Source: Adenophora triphylla var. japonica
Taxonomy: Eukaryota > Streptophyta > Magnoliopsida > Asterales > Campanulaceae
Length of the DNA: 64,000 nt
Direction: 5' to 3'
NCBI GenBank assembly: GCA_022495995.1
Contig: JAFEMH010000334.1
Span: forward strand, 558,001 to 622,000
Shown here one piece after another: positions 34,381-44,337 of the stretch. Position 1 is the first letter of the stretch; every line of letters begins with the position of its first letter. The position numbers and the translations under genes are program-made. Below the pieces are notes generated by a model. The model saw nothing but the letters and a program-made list of their open reading frames with translations, did no database searches and was not told where the DNA came from.

Positions 34381-34818
34381 TGTTGTGAATATGGCCCTCC
34401 ACACCCAAGCAAACCTACAAGAATAATAATCGCACACAAACCAAGCACAAGAAATCAAAGAAAAACAGAAAAAGAACACAAGAAATTGTTAACCCAGTTC
34501 ACCAAATTGATTTGGCTACGTCTGGGGGCACTACCAAGCCAGGATCTTGCACTATGTAATTTAGAATTTTTTGTTACAACTTGGTTGGGGGGCGGAATAC
34601 AACTTATATATATAAGGGAGTCAAACCTAACCCTAGATGGACAAGGGTTACCTAAATTACGTCTACTCGGCCCAGCCAACCCACATATGCGGTCAGGCCC
34701 AAGGCCCGGCCCAGCCAACCCACACATGCGGTCAGCCGCACATGCGGTCAGCCGCACAGCCAAAACCGCAAAACCCTTTTGCTCCGATGTCTAGTCCGGT
34801 TGGTCCTCTATCCCAACA
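34381..34818 (-). mobile_element. 5' LTR of Tork-like element
   Basis: 438 bp, essentially identical to the LTR at 29898-30335 (C for T in CCCTCCACAC is the one difference seen). Confidence 0.95.
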
Positions 34819-34823
34819 TGTTC

Positions 34824-34876
34824 AAGCTAGGAGCAGGATAGACCAGCTGAAGCGGTTGGGCCACAGTATTGATAAG
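34824..34876 (+). pseudogene. ELP3 exon fragment, continued
   Basis: AAG CTA-type bases complete the split codon and then read ARSRIDQLKRLGHSIDK, ending at a GT. This is the highly conserved radical-SAM part of Elongator subunit 3. The intron to 34970 follows. Confidence 0.85.
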
Positions 34877-34970
34877 GTTTGGCTTGTTCTGCTCATTCTG
34901 ATTTTTTTGCTTCACTAAGAAATTTCATGAATATTTGATAAAATGTTTGTCATTGCTTCGAATGATCCAG

Positions 34971-35889
34971 GTGGAATTCATCTTAATGGGTGGAACTTTC
35001 ATGTCCTTGCCAGCGGAGTATCGGCAGGGCCGGTTCTCATAATTTAGAGGTCCAGTGCAAAATTTAAAATGAGGCCCCAAAAACACTTACAAAAAATAAA
35101 ATGCAAGAAAATATGTGAATTTTTTATCATAAATTTATCAAGGGCTCTCTTTTGTGATTGATTGAAAACTTCAATTCTTTTTTGCTTTTTACGTTATTCA
35201 CATCCGAAATCTTGTTTCCTAATTCTAGAACTCATATCTTAAAATTATAAAGTATGAAAAGAACGCGAAAGAACCTGGTAAAGAGATGAATCATGAATCT
35301 GCGACAGAGTAGTTTGAAGTCGGATTTTCTCTATTGCAGATGAAAGTGAATTTTGCTATTGTAGTTGCGAAAGAAAGTTTTGATATTCTATTGAGAACTT
35401 GGAAAAGAGAATTTGTAGTTGTAAAAAAAAAAAGATCTTAGAGAGGAGAAGAATACAACGACTGTTGATGGAGCCGAATGGAGGAGGAAGACGAGGAGCC
35501 GCGTTAAATGCCGCGAAATTAATAATTAATTCTATCAAAAAATCTGTTAAGATATAAATAAAGAAGTAGATTTCTATTAGAATACTTTATAATATGGTTT
35601 TTAATATACTACCTAATTTAACTCAAATTACCTAATTGAATGATTTTTATTTTTTTCAAATATAATACATATACATAATGTTTTTTTTTTTTAAATGGTG
35701 CCCCTCAAAATTATGAGGCCCGGAGCGAGCGCTCACCCCGCTCCTCCTAAAGGCCGGCCCTGAGTATCGGGATTACTTCATAAGGAATCTCCATGAAGCT
35801 TTATCGGGGCACACTTCTGCTAATGTTGAAAAGGCAGTTTTATACTCTGAACATAGTGCAACAAAATGTATTGGGATGACTATTGAAAC
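34971..35889 (+). pseudogene. ELP3 exon interrupted by a hAT element
   Basis: 34971-35024 reads VEFILMGGTFMSLPAEYR and 35771-35889 reads [20 protein letters not shown] onward to CIGMTIET. The hAT element at 35025-35762 sits between, with an 8-bp duplication. Without it the frame is open. The exon ends in GAAAC with a GCAAGTAA donor, so the next intron is of the rarer GC-AG type. Confidence 0.87.
35025..35762. mobile_element. Non-autonomous hAT element
   Basis: 738 bp, ends CAGGGCCGG and (reverse complement) CAGGGCCGGCC, flanked by a perfect 8-bp duplication AGTATCGG (35017-35024 and 35763-35770). It has no transposase. The ends carry words meaning little beyond GAGGCCCC and GAGGCCCGG. It inserted into ELP3 coding sequence. 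Confidence 0.93.
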
Positions 35890-36126
35890 GCAAGTAACAA
35901 TTTCCATGTTTTCTCTAATCAGAAACCTCGTACTCATTCCTTGGTGATACCATGGCAGTTTAAAAACGCATGCATTTTCTTTTAATGACTTCAATTTCTT
36001 TTGGTCAGCTAGATGTCCTTGGATGTTTAAATTGCTCAAATTTCACTGTACTATTGTTTATCCGGACATGCATTCTGGTGTTTGATGGGTATTTCAAGTG
36101 ATTTGTCTGAGCTATCTATCTTTCAG

Positions 36127-36301
36127 GAGGCCAGATTACTGTCTTGGACCTCATCTGCGACAGATGCTTGCCTATGGCTGTACACGACTAGAGATCGGAG
36201 TTCAGAGCACCTATGAGGATGTTGCCCGTGACACGAATAGAGGGCACACCGTGGCAGCTGTGGCTGATTGCTTTTGTTTGGCAAAGGATGCTGGATTCAA
36301 G
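36127..36301 (+). pseudogene. ELP3 exon fragment
   Basis: After TTTCAG the frame gives [40 protein letters not shown] and [14 protein letters not shown]. It is nearly identical to plant ELP3 (tRNA-modifying Elongator catalytic subunit), directly continuing the previous exon across the intron. The frame is open here. The rest of ELP3, including the acetyltransferase domain, is absent. Confidence 0.9.
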
Positions 36302-36340
36302 GTGCCTTGATCTTAGTGGCTCTAATTCAGCATATGAGGA

Positions 36341-36430
36341 ATTGAGGATAATGCTCTGTTCACCAATGAGAGGCTCCATGAACTGAATTCAGCTGTTGAT
36401 CCTGTCAAACGTGCGGGTAGTTGGTTCTAA
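36341..36430 (+). pseudogene. Possible terminal exon fragment of an unidentified gene
   Basis: One frame reads IEDNALFTNERLHELNSAVD then PVKRAGSWF and a stop. The composition looks like real coding sequence and it follows a plausible acceptor (AATTCAG at 36324-36330), but a TGA lies between the two. I do not recognise the protein. It could be a fourth captured fragment. Confidence 0.3.
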
Positions 36431-36649
36431 CTAGTGTTGATTGTAATGTTAATGATATTATTTATGATCGAAAGAACAAATGTCTTTAACTCTTGATAGT
36501 TTATAACTCTTTTGGATAATTGTAAGAATTATTGTTGTGTATAATAAATGAAAGGTTGATTATTATTGTTGAATGTAATTGATTGTTAGTTTCTATTAAA
36601 TTTTATTTTTATATAATTTAAAATAGGTGCAGCAGGAAAAAAATTTGAA

Positions 36650-36928
36650 AATCAGCCCTCACTTAGTGCTTACTTGCGTAGCGCTTTTTAAAAACGCTAT
36701 CTAAGTTCGAGAGCTTATGTAGCGCATAAAAACGCTATGTAAGTTGATTTTTTCAAAATAAAAAAGTTCTTAGATAGCGCTTTTTAAAAGCGCTATCTTA
36801 GTTTGGGAGCTTAGATAGCGCTTATACAAGCGCTATGCTAACTTGCATAGCGCTAGCTTAGATAGCGCTTATAAGCGCTATCTAAGCTAAAAAAAAAAGC
36901 GCTATCTAAGCTCAAATCTGTACTAGTG
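36650..36928. mobile_element. Right end of a second CACTA family with gene-fragment cargo
   Basis: The segment ends at 36928 in CTGTACTAGTG, whose reverse complement begins CACTAGTACAG. The 270 bp before it hold about ten AGATAGCGCT/AGCGCTATCT words in both orientations, a typical CACTA subterminal array. The family differs from the CACTACAA copies at 3484 and 60381. The left end was not found in the window. It may have been removed where the Athila-like element breaks off at 14938. Confidence 0.65.
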
Positions 36929-37004
36929 GAATGGCTTCAATGAGGATTTTGTAGCCACCTGCTTCGATAAAAAGGTACCCATCAACCACACCATATTCCT
37001 GATA
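36929..37004 (-). pseudogene. Possible host exon fragment at CACTA insertion site
   Basis: The minus strand reads QEYGVVDGYLFIEAGGYKI then LIEAI without stops between the CACTA end and a MITE. The product is not recognised. It may be the exon into which the CACTA element inserted, but it is short and could be chance. Confidence 0.25.
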
Positions 37005-37264
37005 CTCCCTCCGTCCCTAAATATTTGTCCCGTTTGACTTTTCAAACATTTTAATTTAGTGATTTTGAAGCTTTAATTTTGATTATTTTTACGAACGCTT
37101 TGAAAATTATTGATAATATACACCACCGTTATGTAATACTCCGTCCCTAAATGTTACAAGTTTTGAAAATTTAGTGATTTTGAAGCTTTAATTTTGGAAA
37201 TGAGACTAACTTTTTGGGACAAAGGAAAAGGGGAAATGGGACAAACATTTAGGGACGGAGGGAG
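37005..37264. mobile_element. Stowaway-like MITE
   Basis: Ends CTCCCTCCGTCCCTAAAT in inverted orientation, flanked by TA. The interior carries GTCCCGTTTGAC and an internal ACTCCGTCCCTAAATGTT copy at about 37138, so it may be two related MITEs merged. Non-coding, 260 bp. Confidence 0.88.
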
Positions 37265-38190
37265 TATGAAATAATGCTTCTTCAATTATCAAAAAATAAC
37301 AAATAACAAGGAATATGGGTATCTAATCAATACTAGGGAATTTATTTTGCCAGAAACACTTAACTGGCAAGATAATTTAATGTACAACCAAACAAGTTTG
37401 AATATTTCTAATGTTTGAGCACCAAACACTAGTACCATTTGACCAAACAGTACTACATTTACATTGAAGTCGATGAGATAAAATCATAAACCAAATCTAG
37501 TAAATTTGTTTCAATAAATAAAATCAACAACAGTAACCATACATCAATAGCTATGAAGAGAGACCCCTTGTCCATTTCCATATCTAATTTCATTTTACCC
37601 GTGTTGCATCCACCTTCTCTTTTGGGCTCGCCCATTACTAATCTGATGGCTCTAAAGTAATGGATCATGTTCCTCCGAAAAAGAAACAAATAAAGCTACC
37701 ATTTCTGCTCAAAACTAAAATTATTATTAACATTTTTTATAGAATATTTCTAGCCCAAACAAGTCTAATAAGAGTTCCTCCCTTAGTAAAAAAAAAGTCA
37801 CCTTTCTGTCCTTTGGATAAATCATTTAACATGTCTTCTATTACAACTTACATCTATACGCCCTTGTTCCCGCTCCCATTTTCGAGTTGAAAGCCTTTGG
37901 AAATCCTCCCTCCCAACTATCATACGAATGAAATTCAAATTATGCAATACAATAAAAATTAAAAAAGAAAATTATCTGTAGACTGTAGTTTCAAATCACA
38001 ATCACCAGTGATAAAGCATGCAAATCATCTTTAAGAGAAAGGAAAAAAAAAACAAGTCTTGTAATTCAAGGAACACTACAAAAGGAAAATATTGAAGTAT
38101 TAGACGACAATTTCTGGATAAAAGATGGAGAAAACACTCAGTTTATCCTAATGAATCTAAGTATCGCTCTTGAAATGGAATGTTGTATAA
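37265..38190. other. Intergenic, no gene recognised
   Basis: AT-rich sequence with only short, composition-driven ORFs. No repeat or gene is supportable. Confidence 0.6.
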
Positions 38191-38192
38191 AC

Positions 38193-38313
38193 AGACTTAT
38201 ATATTTATACAGTCAATTTCACCTAGTCCAAGATGCAAGTGTGGGGGATAAACAGACTTACATATTTATACAGTCAATTTCCCCTAGTCCAAGATGCAAG
38301 TGTGGGGGATGTT
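38193..38313. repeat. Tandem duplication of about 62 bp
   Basis: The segment from ATAAACAGACTTA to CAAGTGTGGGGG occurs twice in a row with few differences. The second copy runs into the copia gag frame. Confidence 0.85.
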
Positions 38314-39827
38314 CTTGCGACATTCCAAAGCAGCTGACAGAGATGAAGGAGAAGGAGAGGTTGTATGAGTTTCTCATAGGTCTAGATGAAAGCTTTGGCG
38401 CTATAAAGACACAGATTTTGGGCACGAAGCCGATTGTTTCCCTGGGTACAACTTTTCATCTCGTTTCTGAAGATGAGCGACAAAAGAAAATCACGTCAAC
38501 AGGAAGGATGAATATAGAGGCAACGACGTTTCAAGCAAGTAGCGAGCCAAGACAAAACATGGAAGAGAACAAGAATGGCTAGGGAGAGATAGCCACAACA
38601 AGGAGAATGGTGCAAGGAAATACGCGCACCTTACTGAGACTGGTGATAGCCCTATACCCAGATTGTCGGCACAGAATTATGCCAAGCTTGTCCAATATTT
38701 GGACATGAGTCAAACGGCGATGGCCGGTGATCAAGGGAGCAACACACCAACTGCAAATATGCCAAGCTTGTCCACAGAAGTAGTCCGGAACTGAACTACC
38801 AGTCCAAATCCCTAATGGGGATTCCATTCCTGTTCGAAGTGTTGGTGGAACAAGTCTACCAAATGGGCTGAAAATTAGTTATGTTTTAAATATTCCTGAT
38901 TTTAAATGCAACCTACTTTCTGTTTGTAGATTGACAAAGGATTTCAATTGTGCCCTAATATTCTTCCCGAATTTTTGTGTCATGCAGGACTTAACTTTGA
39001 GGACTCTGATTGGGATGGGTAAACGCGCTAATGGTCTATACTACATGGAACCAGTTGATCAAGAAGGTATGGCTTTGAAGATTCCAGTGTTTGGCACAAA
39101 AGATTAGGGCACTCATCTATGTTGAAATCTCATTATTTTGATAGTATTTGTGGTAGTAAAATAAAGATTGAAGAACATTATGATTCATGTTTACGAGCCA
39201 AGTTAACACGGCTCCCCTTTCCTAGTAGTAATATCCAGTCAAGTACTTGTTTCGATCTCATTCATTGTGAGATTTGGGGAGGGTATAAACACCTTCGTTT
39301 TCTAGGGCACGTTACTTCTTATCTGTGGTTGATGAATTTGGTAGGAGTGTATGGGTTTTTCTTATGAAATATAAATCTGAGGTTTATTGTTACCTTACCA
39401 TATTTTGCAATATGATTGACACTCAATTTGGGAAAAGAATAAAACGAATTCATAGTGAGAATGGACTTGAATTTCAATTTTAAGAAATAGTAAATTTTTA
39501 TATTGAGCATGGGATGGTACTTTAGACATCTTGCACCGACAACAAAATGGAGTTGTTGAATGCAAGCATAGGCATATTTTGGAGGTAGCATGGGCATTGA
39601 GATTTGAGGCCGGTTTGCCGATACAATTTCGGGGAGAATGTGTGTTAACAATCACCTATATCTTTAATCGCCTACCGTCCAAAATTTTGAAGAATAAAAC
39701 CCCTTGTGAGGTCTTGTTTCATAAGCAGCCCAAGTATGAACACTTGCATACGTTTGGTTGTCTAACTTATGATAAAGACAATAGGAAAGGGGGAGACAAA
39801 TTTGGTGTTCGTGGTACGCCTTGTGTT
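38250..39827 (+). pseudogene. Old copia element: gag, protease and integrase fragments
   Basis: The gag part reads CKCGGCSCDIPKQLTEMKEK and LYEFLIGLDESFGAIKTQIL, the standard copia Gag C-terminal pattern (about 38300-38580). 38805-39100 gives the protease C-terminus and pre-integrase (LNIPDFKCNLLSV). 39531-39827 gives integrase (QQNGVVE, FNRLPSKILKNKTPCEVL). Many stops and frameshifts. It is cut at 39827 by a younger copia element and continues at 45092. Confidence 0.87.
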
Positions 39828-40577
39828 AGTTGGTGATTTTAGTGTCATCAACTTGTTTTATTGTAATGGTGATTTACTAAGAGATCAATGTGATTCGTAT
39901 TAGACTCGGATACGAGTAAGGGAAAGTGTGGAGTACACACTCGTTTGAGCTAAAACGAAGTCAACCTCGATAAAGAAGTAAAAGTTAAAGGGTAGCACTT
40001 TTTGCTGATATGCTCGGCCGAGCAGAGTCCTTGACTCGGCCGAGCAGAGCATAGCAGATTGTCCAAGTTTCTGGACAGCCTTGCTCGGCCGAGGCATATG
40101 CCTTGCTCGGCCGAGTGATATGGCTGACACGGCCGTGCGGTTCAAATGACACGGCCGTGCGGTGGGCAAATTGTCATGGGACATCTTTGCTCGGCCGAGC
40201 GAGTCCCTTGACTCGGCGGCGGTTCTGAGCAGTGCCAGTTCAAAATGAAAAGACACATCGCTTGGCTAAAGTCATGTCTTTTGATTGTACCCTTTAACTA
40301 ATACCTCTCCATCTGTATATATACAGGGATTGATCTCAGTTGTAAATACATGAAAAAACACAAGTGATACAACAATAACGAAAGCAAAAACAATTCTCAA
40401 GTTTTGATTTGTTCTCTTTGCCTAGAAAACAAATTGCGTGATTGTCTTATCCCAATAAAGATTTTGTGTAACCCAGGCATTAAGGGTCGAAATACTTTAT
40501 TCGGAAAGTGGATTATACACGATTCAATCACATATCCGGCCTCTGTATCAAGATCAAGACCCAAGAATTCCCCTACA
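39828..40577 (+). mobile_element. 5' LTR of nested copia, with palindrome array
   Basis: About 40015-40210 holds about five CTCGGCCGAG palindromes, plus two CACGGCCGTG palindromes. A TATA-like TATATATACAGGG follows near 40315. No standard copia PBS was seen directly after the LTR. Confidence 0.9.
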
Positions 40578-40603
40578 AACGAATAAAGTATTTGGTGATA
40601 CTC

Positions 40604-41269
40604 ATGGCTGGTGGAAGTACTTTGAAGGAGATGACGACAAAGTTTGGAAAGCTAGACAAGTTTGAAGGGCAAGACTTCAGACGTTGGCAAAAGAAGATGC
40701 ACTTCCTTTTAACAACATTAAAGGTGGTGTATGTTCTTTCTACCCCTATTCCGGAATTGCTTGAAGATGACAACTTGGAGGCAATCAGACGTAGATCAAA
40801 GTGGGAAAACGACGACTACATCTGCAGAGGACACATATTAAACGGTATGTCTGATTCTCTCTTTGACATCTATCAAAATGAGGAATCTGCAAAAGAGTTA
40901 TGGGATTCTCTTGAATCCAAGTACATGGCAGAGGATGCTTCTAGTAAGAAGTTCCTTGTGAGTAATTTTAATAATTACAAGATGGTCGATTCAAGACCTG
41001 TCATGGAACAGTTCAATGAACTCCTTAGAATCCTTGGACAATATACACAACACGGGTTGAAGATGGATGAGTCAATATCGGTTTCAAGTGTGATTGATAA
41101 GTTGCCTCCCTCCTGGAAGGATTTCAAACACACTTTGAAACATGGTAAAGACGATCGGTCTTTGGTTCAACTTGGTAGTCACTTGCGCATAGAGGAATCT
41201 CTTAGGGCACAAGAGGATGACAAAGGCAAAGGAAAAGAAGTTCTTTGGACCCTCGGTCAATATGATTGA
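40604..41269 (+). CDS. Copia Gag (UBN2 type), frame ends early
   Basis: ATG 40604 starts MAGGSTLKEMTTKFGKLDKF. The domain includes F.G..F..W (EGQDFRRWQKKM) and LPPSWKDFKHTL. About 220 residues, then a frameshift near 41215. The CCHC knuckle CWKCGKTGHFKKDC follows in another frame at about 41357-41398. An upstream in-frame extension begins inside the LTR and is not needed. Confidence 0.88.
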   Translation: MAGGSTLKEMTTKFGKLDKFEGQDFRRWQKKMHFLLTTLKVVYVLSTPIPELLEDDNLEAIRRRSKWENDDYICRGHILNGMSDSLFDIYQNEESAKELWDSLESKYMAEDASSKKFLVSNFNNYKMVDSRPVMEQFNELLRILGQYTQHGLKMDESISVSSVIDKLPPSWKDFKHTLKHGKDDRSLVQLGSHLRIEESLRAQEDDKGKGKEVLWTLGQYD

Positions 41270-41619
41270 TGAGGGTGGAAACAATAAAAACAAAGGAAAG
41301 AAACGTAGTTTTAATGACAATGGTTCTGGTTCCAACAAGAAGCCTAAGTTGGCATGTTGGAAGTGTGGCAAAACTGGTCACTTTAAGAAGGATTGTCGTG
41401 TTGGAAACAACAAGTATGGCGCAAGCACCAGTGGTTTGGGAAAGGGGTCTAAGGACCATTCTGAAGACCAAGGATGATGCTATTGCGTGGTGGATTGATT
41501 CCGGTGCCACAACTCATGTTTGTAAAGATCGTTATTGGTTTAAGACATATGAACCAATGGAAGACGGATTTGTTCTTTACATGGGTGATGACCATTCCGC
41601 TCCTATTCAAGGAAAATAA
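41217..41619 (+). pseudogene. Zinc knuckle and protease remnants of nested copia
   Basis: One frame (41217-41477) has KPKLACWKCGKTGHFKKDCR. The next (to 41619) has WWIDSGATTHVC, the aspartic protease site DSGAT, and YMGDDHSAPIQGK. The frames do not join without shifts. Confidence 0.85.
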
Positions 41620-41911
41620 GTGTGGTGTTGGAATTCAGTTCGGGAAAAACTATTTCTTTGTTTAATGTATTGTATGTACCAAAACTTCGTAAGAATTTGA
41701 TTTACAGTCTGTCTTGAACAAGTGTGGATATAAACAAGTTTATGAATCGATAAGTATATCTTATCAAAGTCGGGTGTATTTGTAGGGTTTGGTTATTATA
41801 ATAATGGGATGTTTATGTTGAATTTAAATAAAATTCCTTGTTACATTTATATGACTTCGTTATTATGAATTCTTCATAATGTCATGCTCGGTGGAAAATG
41901 TAATATTTCGA

Positions 41912-42082
41912 AAGGCTTTCAATTCTTAATGTAAGATTATCCCATTTTGAACATAGCCACCATCATTAGATGCGTTGTGAGTTTGTTCAAATGCATAGCC
42001 ACGCATTTAATAATGTGTTGTGAGTATGCGGATCTACTTGCTTTGGTTGAATATTTATTCACCATTAAGTTAAGAATTGATA
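41912..42082. mobile_element. 171-bp dispersed repeat, probable MITE
   Basis: Nearly identical in length and sequence to 63253-63423. The ends have inverted words TCAATTCTTAA (left) and, in reverse complement, TCAATTCTTAA (right). It lies where the integrase of the nested copia should be. The target duplication is unclear. Confidence 0.6.
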
Positions 42083-43265
42083 AGTATTTCTGAATCTCAA
42101 ATGAATGATCATTTGATTGAGGTACCAAGTGAGACACCCGAACCTCGTAAAAGTAAAAGAACAAGGAAAGCTAAATCATATGGTTCTGATTTTCAACTAT
42201 ATTTAGTTATGGGATCAAGAGATCAAATTGAATCTCAATACTCTTACTGTTATAGTATAGAGGAGGATCCAAGAATCTATGATGAAGCAATAAAATCTCG
42301 AGACGCTGGTTTTTGGAAAGAAGCCATCGATGATGAGATTGGTTCTATTGTGGAAAATAATACATGGGTCTTGTCTGATTTACCACCAGGCTGTAAACCT
42401 TTGGGGTGCAAATGGATCTTCAAAAATAAGATGAAAATCGATGGAACTATCGACAAGTTTAAAGCTCGATTGGTAATCCAAGGCTTTAGACAAAAGGAAG
42501 GGATCGATTACTTCGATACCTATGCACCGGTTGCTCGTATCACTACTATTAGATTTCTGATAGCTTTGGCAGCTATTCGAATCTATTGATCCATCAAATG
42601 GATGTCAAAACAAAGCATTCTTAAATGGTGATTTGGAAGAAGAAGTGTATATGAAGCAACTTTGAAGGATTTGTTATGCCGGGTAATGAGCATAAGGTAT
42701 GTAAGTTAATTAAGTCATTGTATGGGCTGAAGCAAGCACCTAGCGGTGGCATCAAAAATTTGATGAGGTTGTTTTGTCGAATGGTTTTGTATTAAATCGG
42801 TCAGATAAATGTGTATATAGCGAGATTTGATGAATCCGGTAAAGGTGTAATCATCTGTCTATATGTAGATGACATGTTAATTTTTGGCACAGACCAAAAT
42901 GTAGTTGATAAAACTAAGAAGTTTTTGTCATCAAAGTTTTCGATGAAGGACATGGGAGAAGCCGATGTAATTCTTGGTATAAAGATTAAACGGATGAACA
43001 AGGGAATTGCAATATCACAATCTCATTATATTGAGAAAATTCTCAAGAGGTTTAATTGTGATAATTGTTCTAAAGTTAGTACTCCCATGGATCCTACCGA
43101 GAAACTTGTATCAAATACTGGTAAACCTGTGTCACAGCTCGAATACTCAAAAGCCATTGGCAGTTTGATGTATGCTATGACGGGCACTCGACCTGATATT
43201 GCTTATGCAGTTGGAAGATTGAGCAGTTCACTAGTAATCCTAGTAGACAGCATTGGCATGCTATA
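42077..43265 (+). pseudogene. Reverse transcriptase of nested copia, frameshifted
   Basis: 42077-42589 has the linker and RT start (WVLSDLPPGCKPLGCKWIFK, KARLVIQGFRQKEGIDYFDT). Around 42590-42810 the frame shifts several times across QMDVK and YGLKQAP. 42811-43266 has the catalytic YVDDMLIFGT, MKDMGEADVILGIKI and SLMYAMTGTRPDIAYAVG. Confidence 0.9.
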
Positions 43266-43770
43266 ACAAGGGTGTTCAAGTACTTAAAAGGTACTATGGA
43301 CTATGGTTTGTGTTATAGTGGACATCCTTCTATATTAGAAGGTTATACCGATGCTAGTTGGATCAACCAAGAAGATTCATCTTCTACTAGTGGTTGTGTG
43401 TTCTTGCTTGGAGGAGGTGCCATTTCTTGGGCTTCCAAAAAGCGGACATGTATTACACATTCTACAATGGAATCGAGTTTGTAGCATTGGGTCTGGCTGG
43501 AAAAGAAGCGGAGTGGCTTCGGAACTTGATATATGAGATTCCATTATGGCCAAAACCGATATCACCAATGTCTATCCATTGTGATAGTCTTTGCCACCTT
43601 GGCTAGGGCCTATAGTCGTATTTATAATGGCAAGTCTAGACACTTGGGTGTCGACATAGTATGATTCGGGAGTTAATCATGAATGGTGTGATATCGGTTG
43701 AGTTTGTTCGGTCGCAACAAAATTTGGGCGACCACTTGACGAAGGGGTTAGCCGGAGACTTGGTAAATAA
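43266..43770 (+). pseudogene. RNase H of nested copia, frameshifted
   Basis: Reads FKYLKGTMDYGLCYSG, YTDASWINQEDSSSTSGCVF, ISWASKKRTCITHSTMES. After frame changes come remains of the active-site and C-terminal part up to SVEFVRSQQN and TKGLAGDLV at about 43750. Single-base indels break it repeatedly. Confidence 0.88.
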
Positions 43771-44337
43771 ATAAGTGCAATGGGAATGGGATTAAAGTCC
43801 ATTTAATCCTCTAATTGTGCGATACCCAATTCCCTTCTTATACAACGTTAGAAGCTTGAATTCAATGTGGAAAGCTCGCAGTTGGAGATTGGAACACATG
43901 TTATTATCTTTCCCAAGGTATGTGTTCGGACACAAGTAAAGGTTAGGTTGAAGAATATCTTCTTAATAGTTCCTTTGAAAAATTGCAAATGCAGATGTAA
44001 GATTAAAAGGAACTACCTATGTGGACATGAAGTTTTGCCGCTTCAAGAAGCTAGGACTTGGCTTCCTATATGTTCACTATTGGATATGGACACATGGCTT
44101 GTAATAGTGTCAAGATTAAACTAAGAGAATTGTACTGAACTTATGTGTATAGTATCTTCAGGTATTCATATGAGTTGACGGGTTCAATCGTTACGACACC
44201 CCGATTCTCGAGTATTTGAAATGTGTATTATACTAAGATGAAAATTCAATCGCAAGACATTTTCATTTATGCATTCGTTTGTTTCGTTATTTATAAAGTT
44301 TAGTAAATCAAAGGATTACACTAAAATGGAGGGGATT
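43771..44337 (+). other. 3' untranslated part of nested copia
   Basis: Non-coding between RNase H and the 3' LTR, ending in the polypurine tract at 44323-44337. A short ORF at 43867-44124 is not convincing. Confidence 0.7.

Larger units (their letters stand above)
29898..34818 (-). mobile_element. Tork-like Ty1/copia retrotransposon, young
   Basis: 4.92 kb on the minus strand. LTRs 29898-30335 and 34381-34818 are each 438 bp, and I see one difference between them. Ends are TGTTGTG and CCCAACA, with TSD TGTTC. The PBS ACTGGTATCAGAGC (34367-34380) is perfect for initiator tRNA-Met, and the polypurine tract AGGTGGGAGAT is at 30336-30346. Gag and RT-RNase H are readable but the integrase region is split over several frames. 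Confidence 0.95.

Noticed and set aside
40010..40215. Regular spacing of palindromes resembling a CRISPR array
   Set aside because: This is plant nuclear DNA inside an LTR; the repeats are 10 bp, irregularly spaced and without cas genes.
43867..44124. 85-codon ORF after RNase H as an extra gene of the nested copia
   Set aside because: No domain, no conserved features, and it lies in the usual 3' untranslated region.
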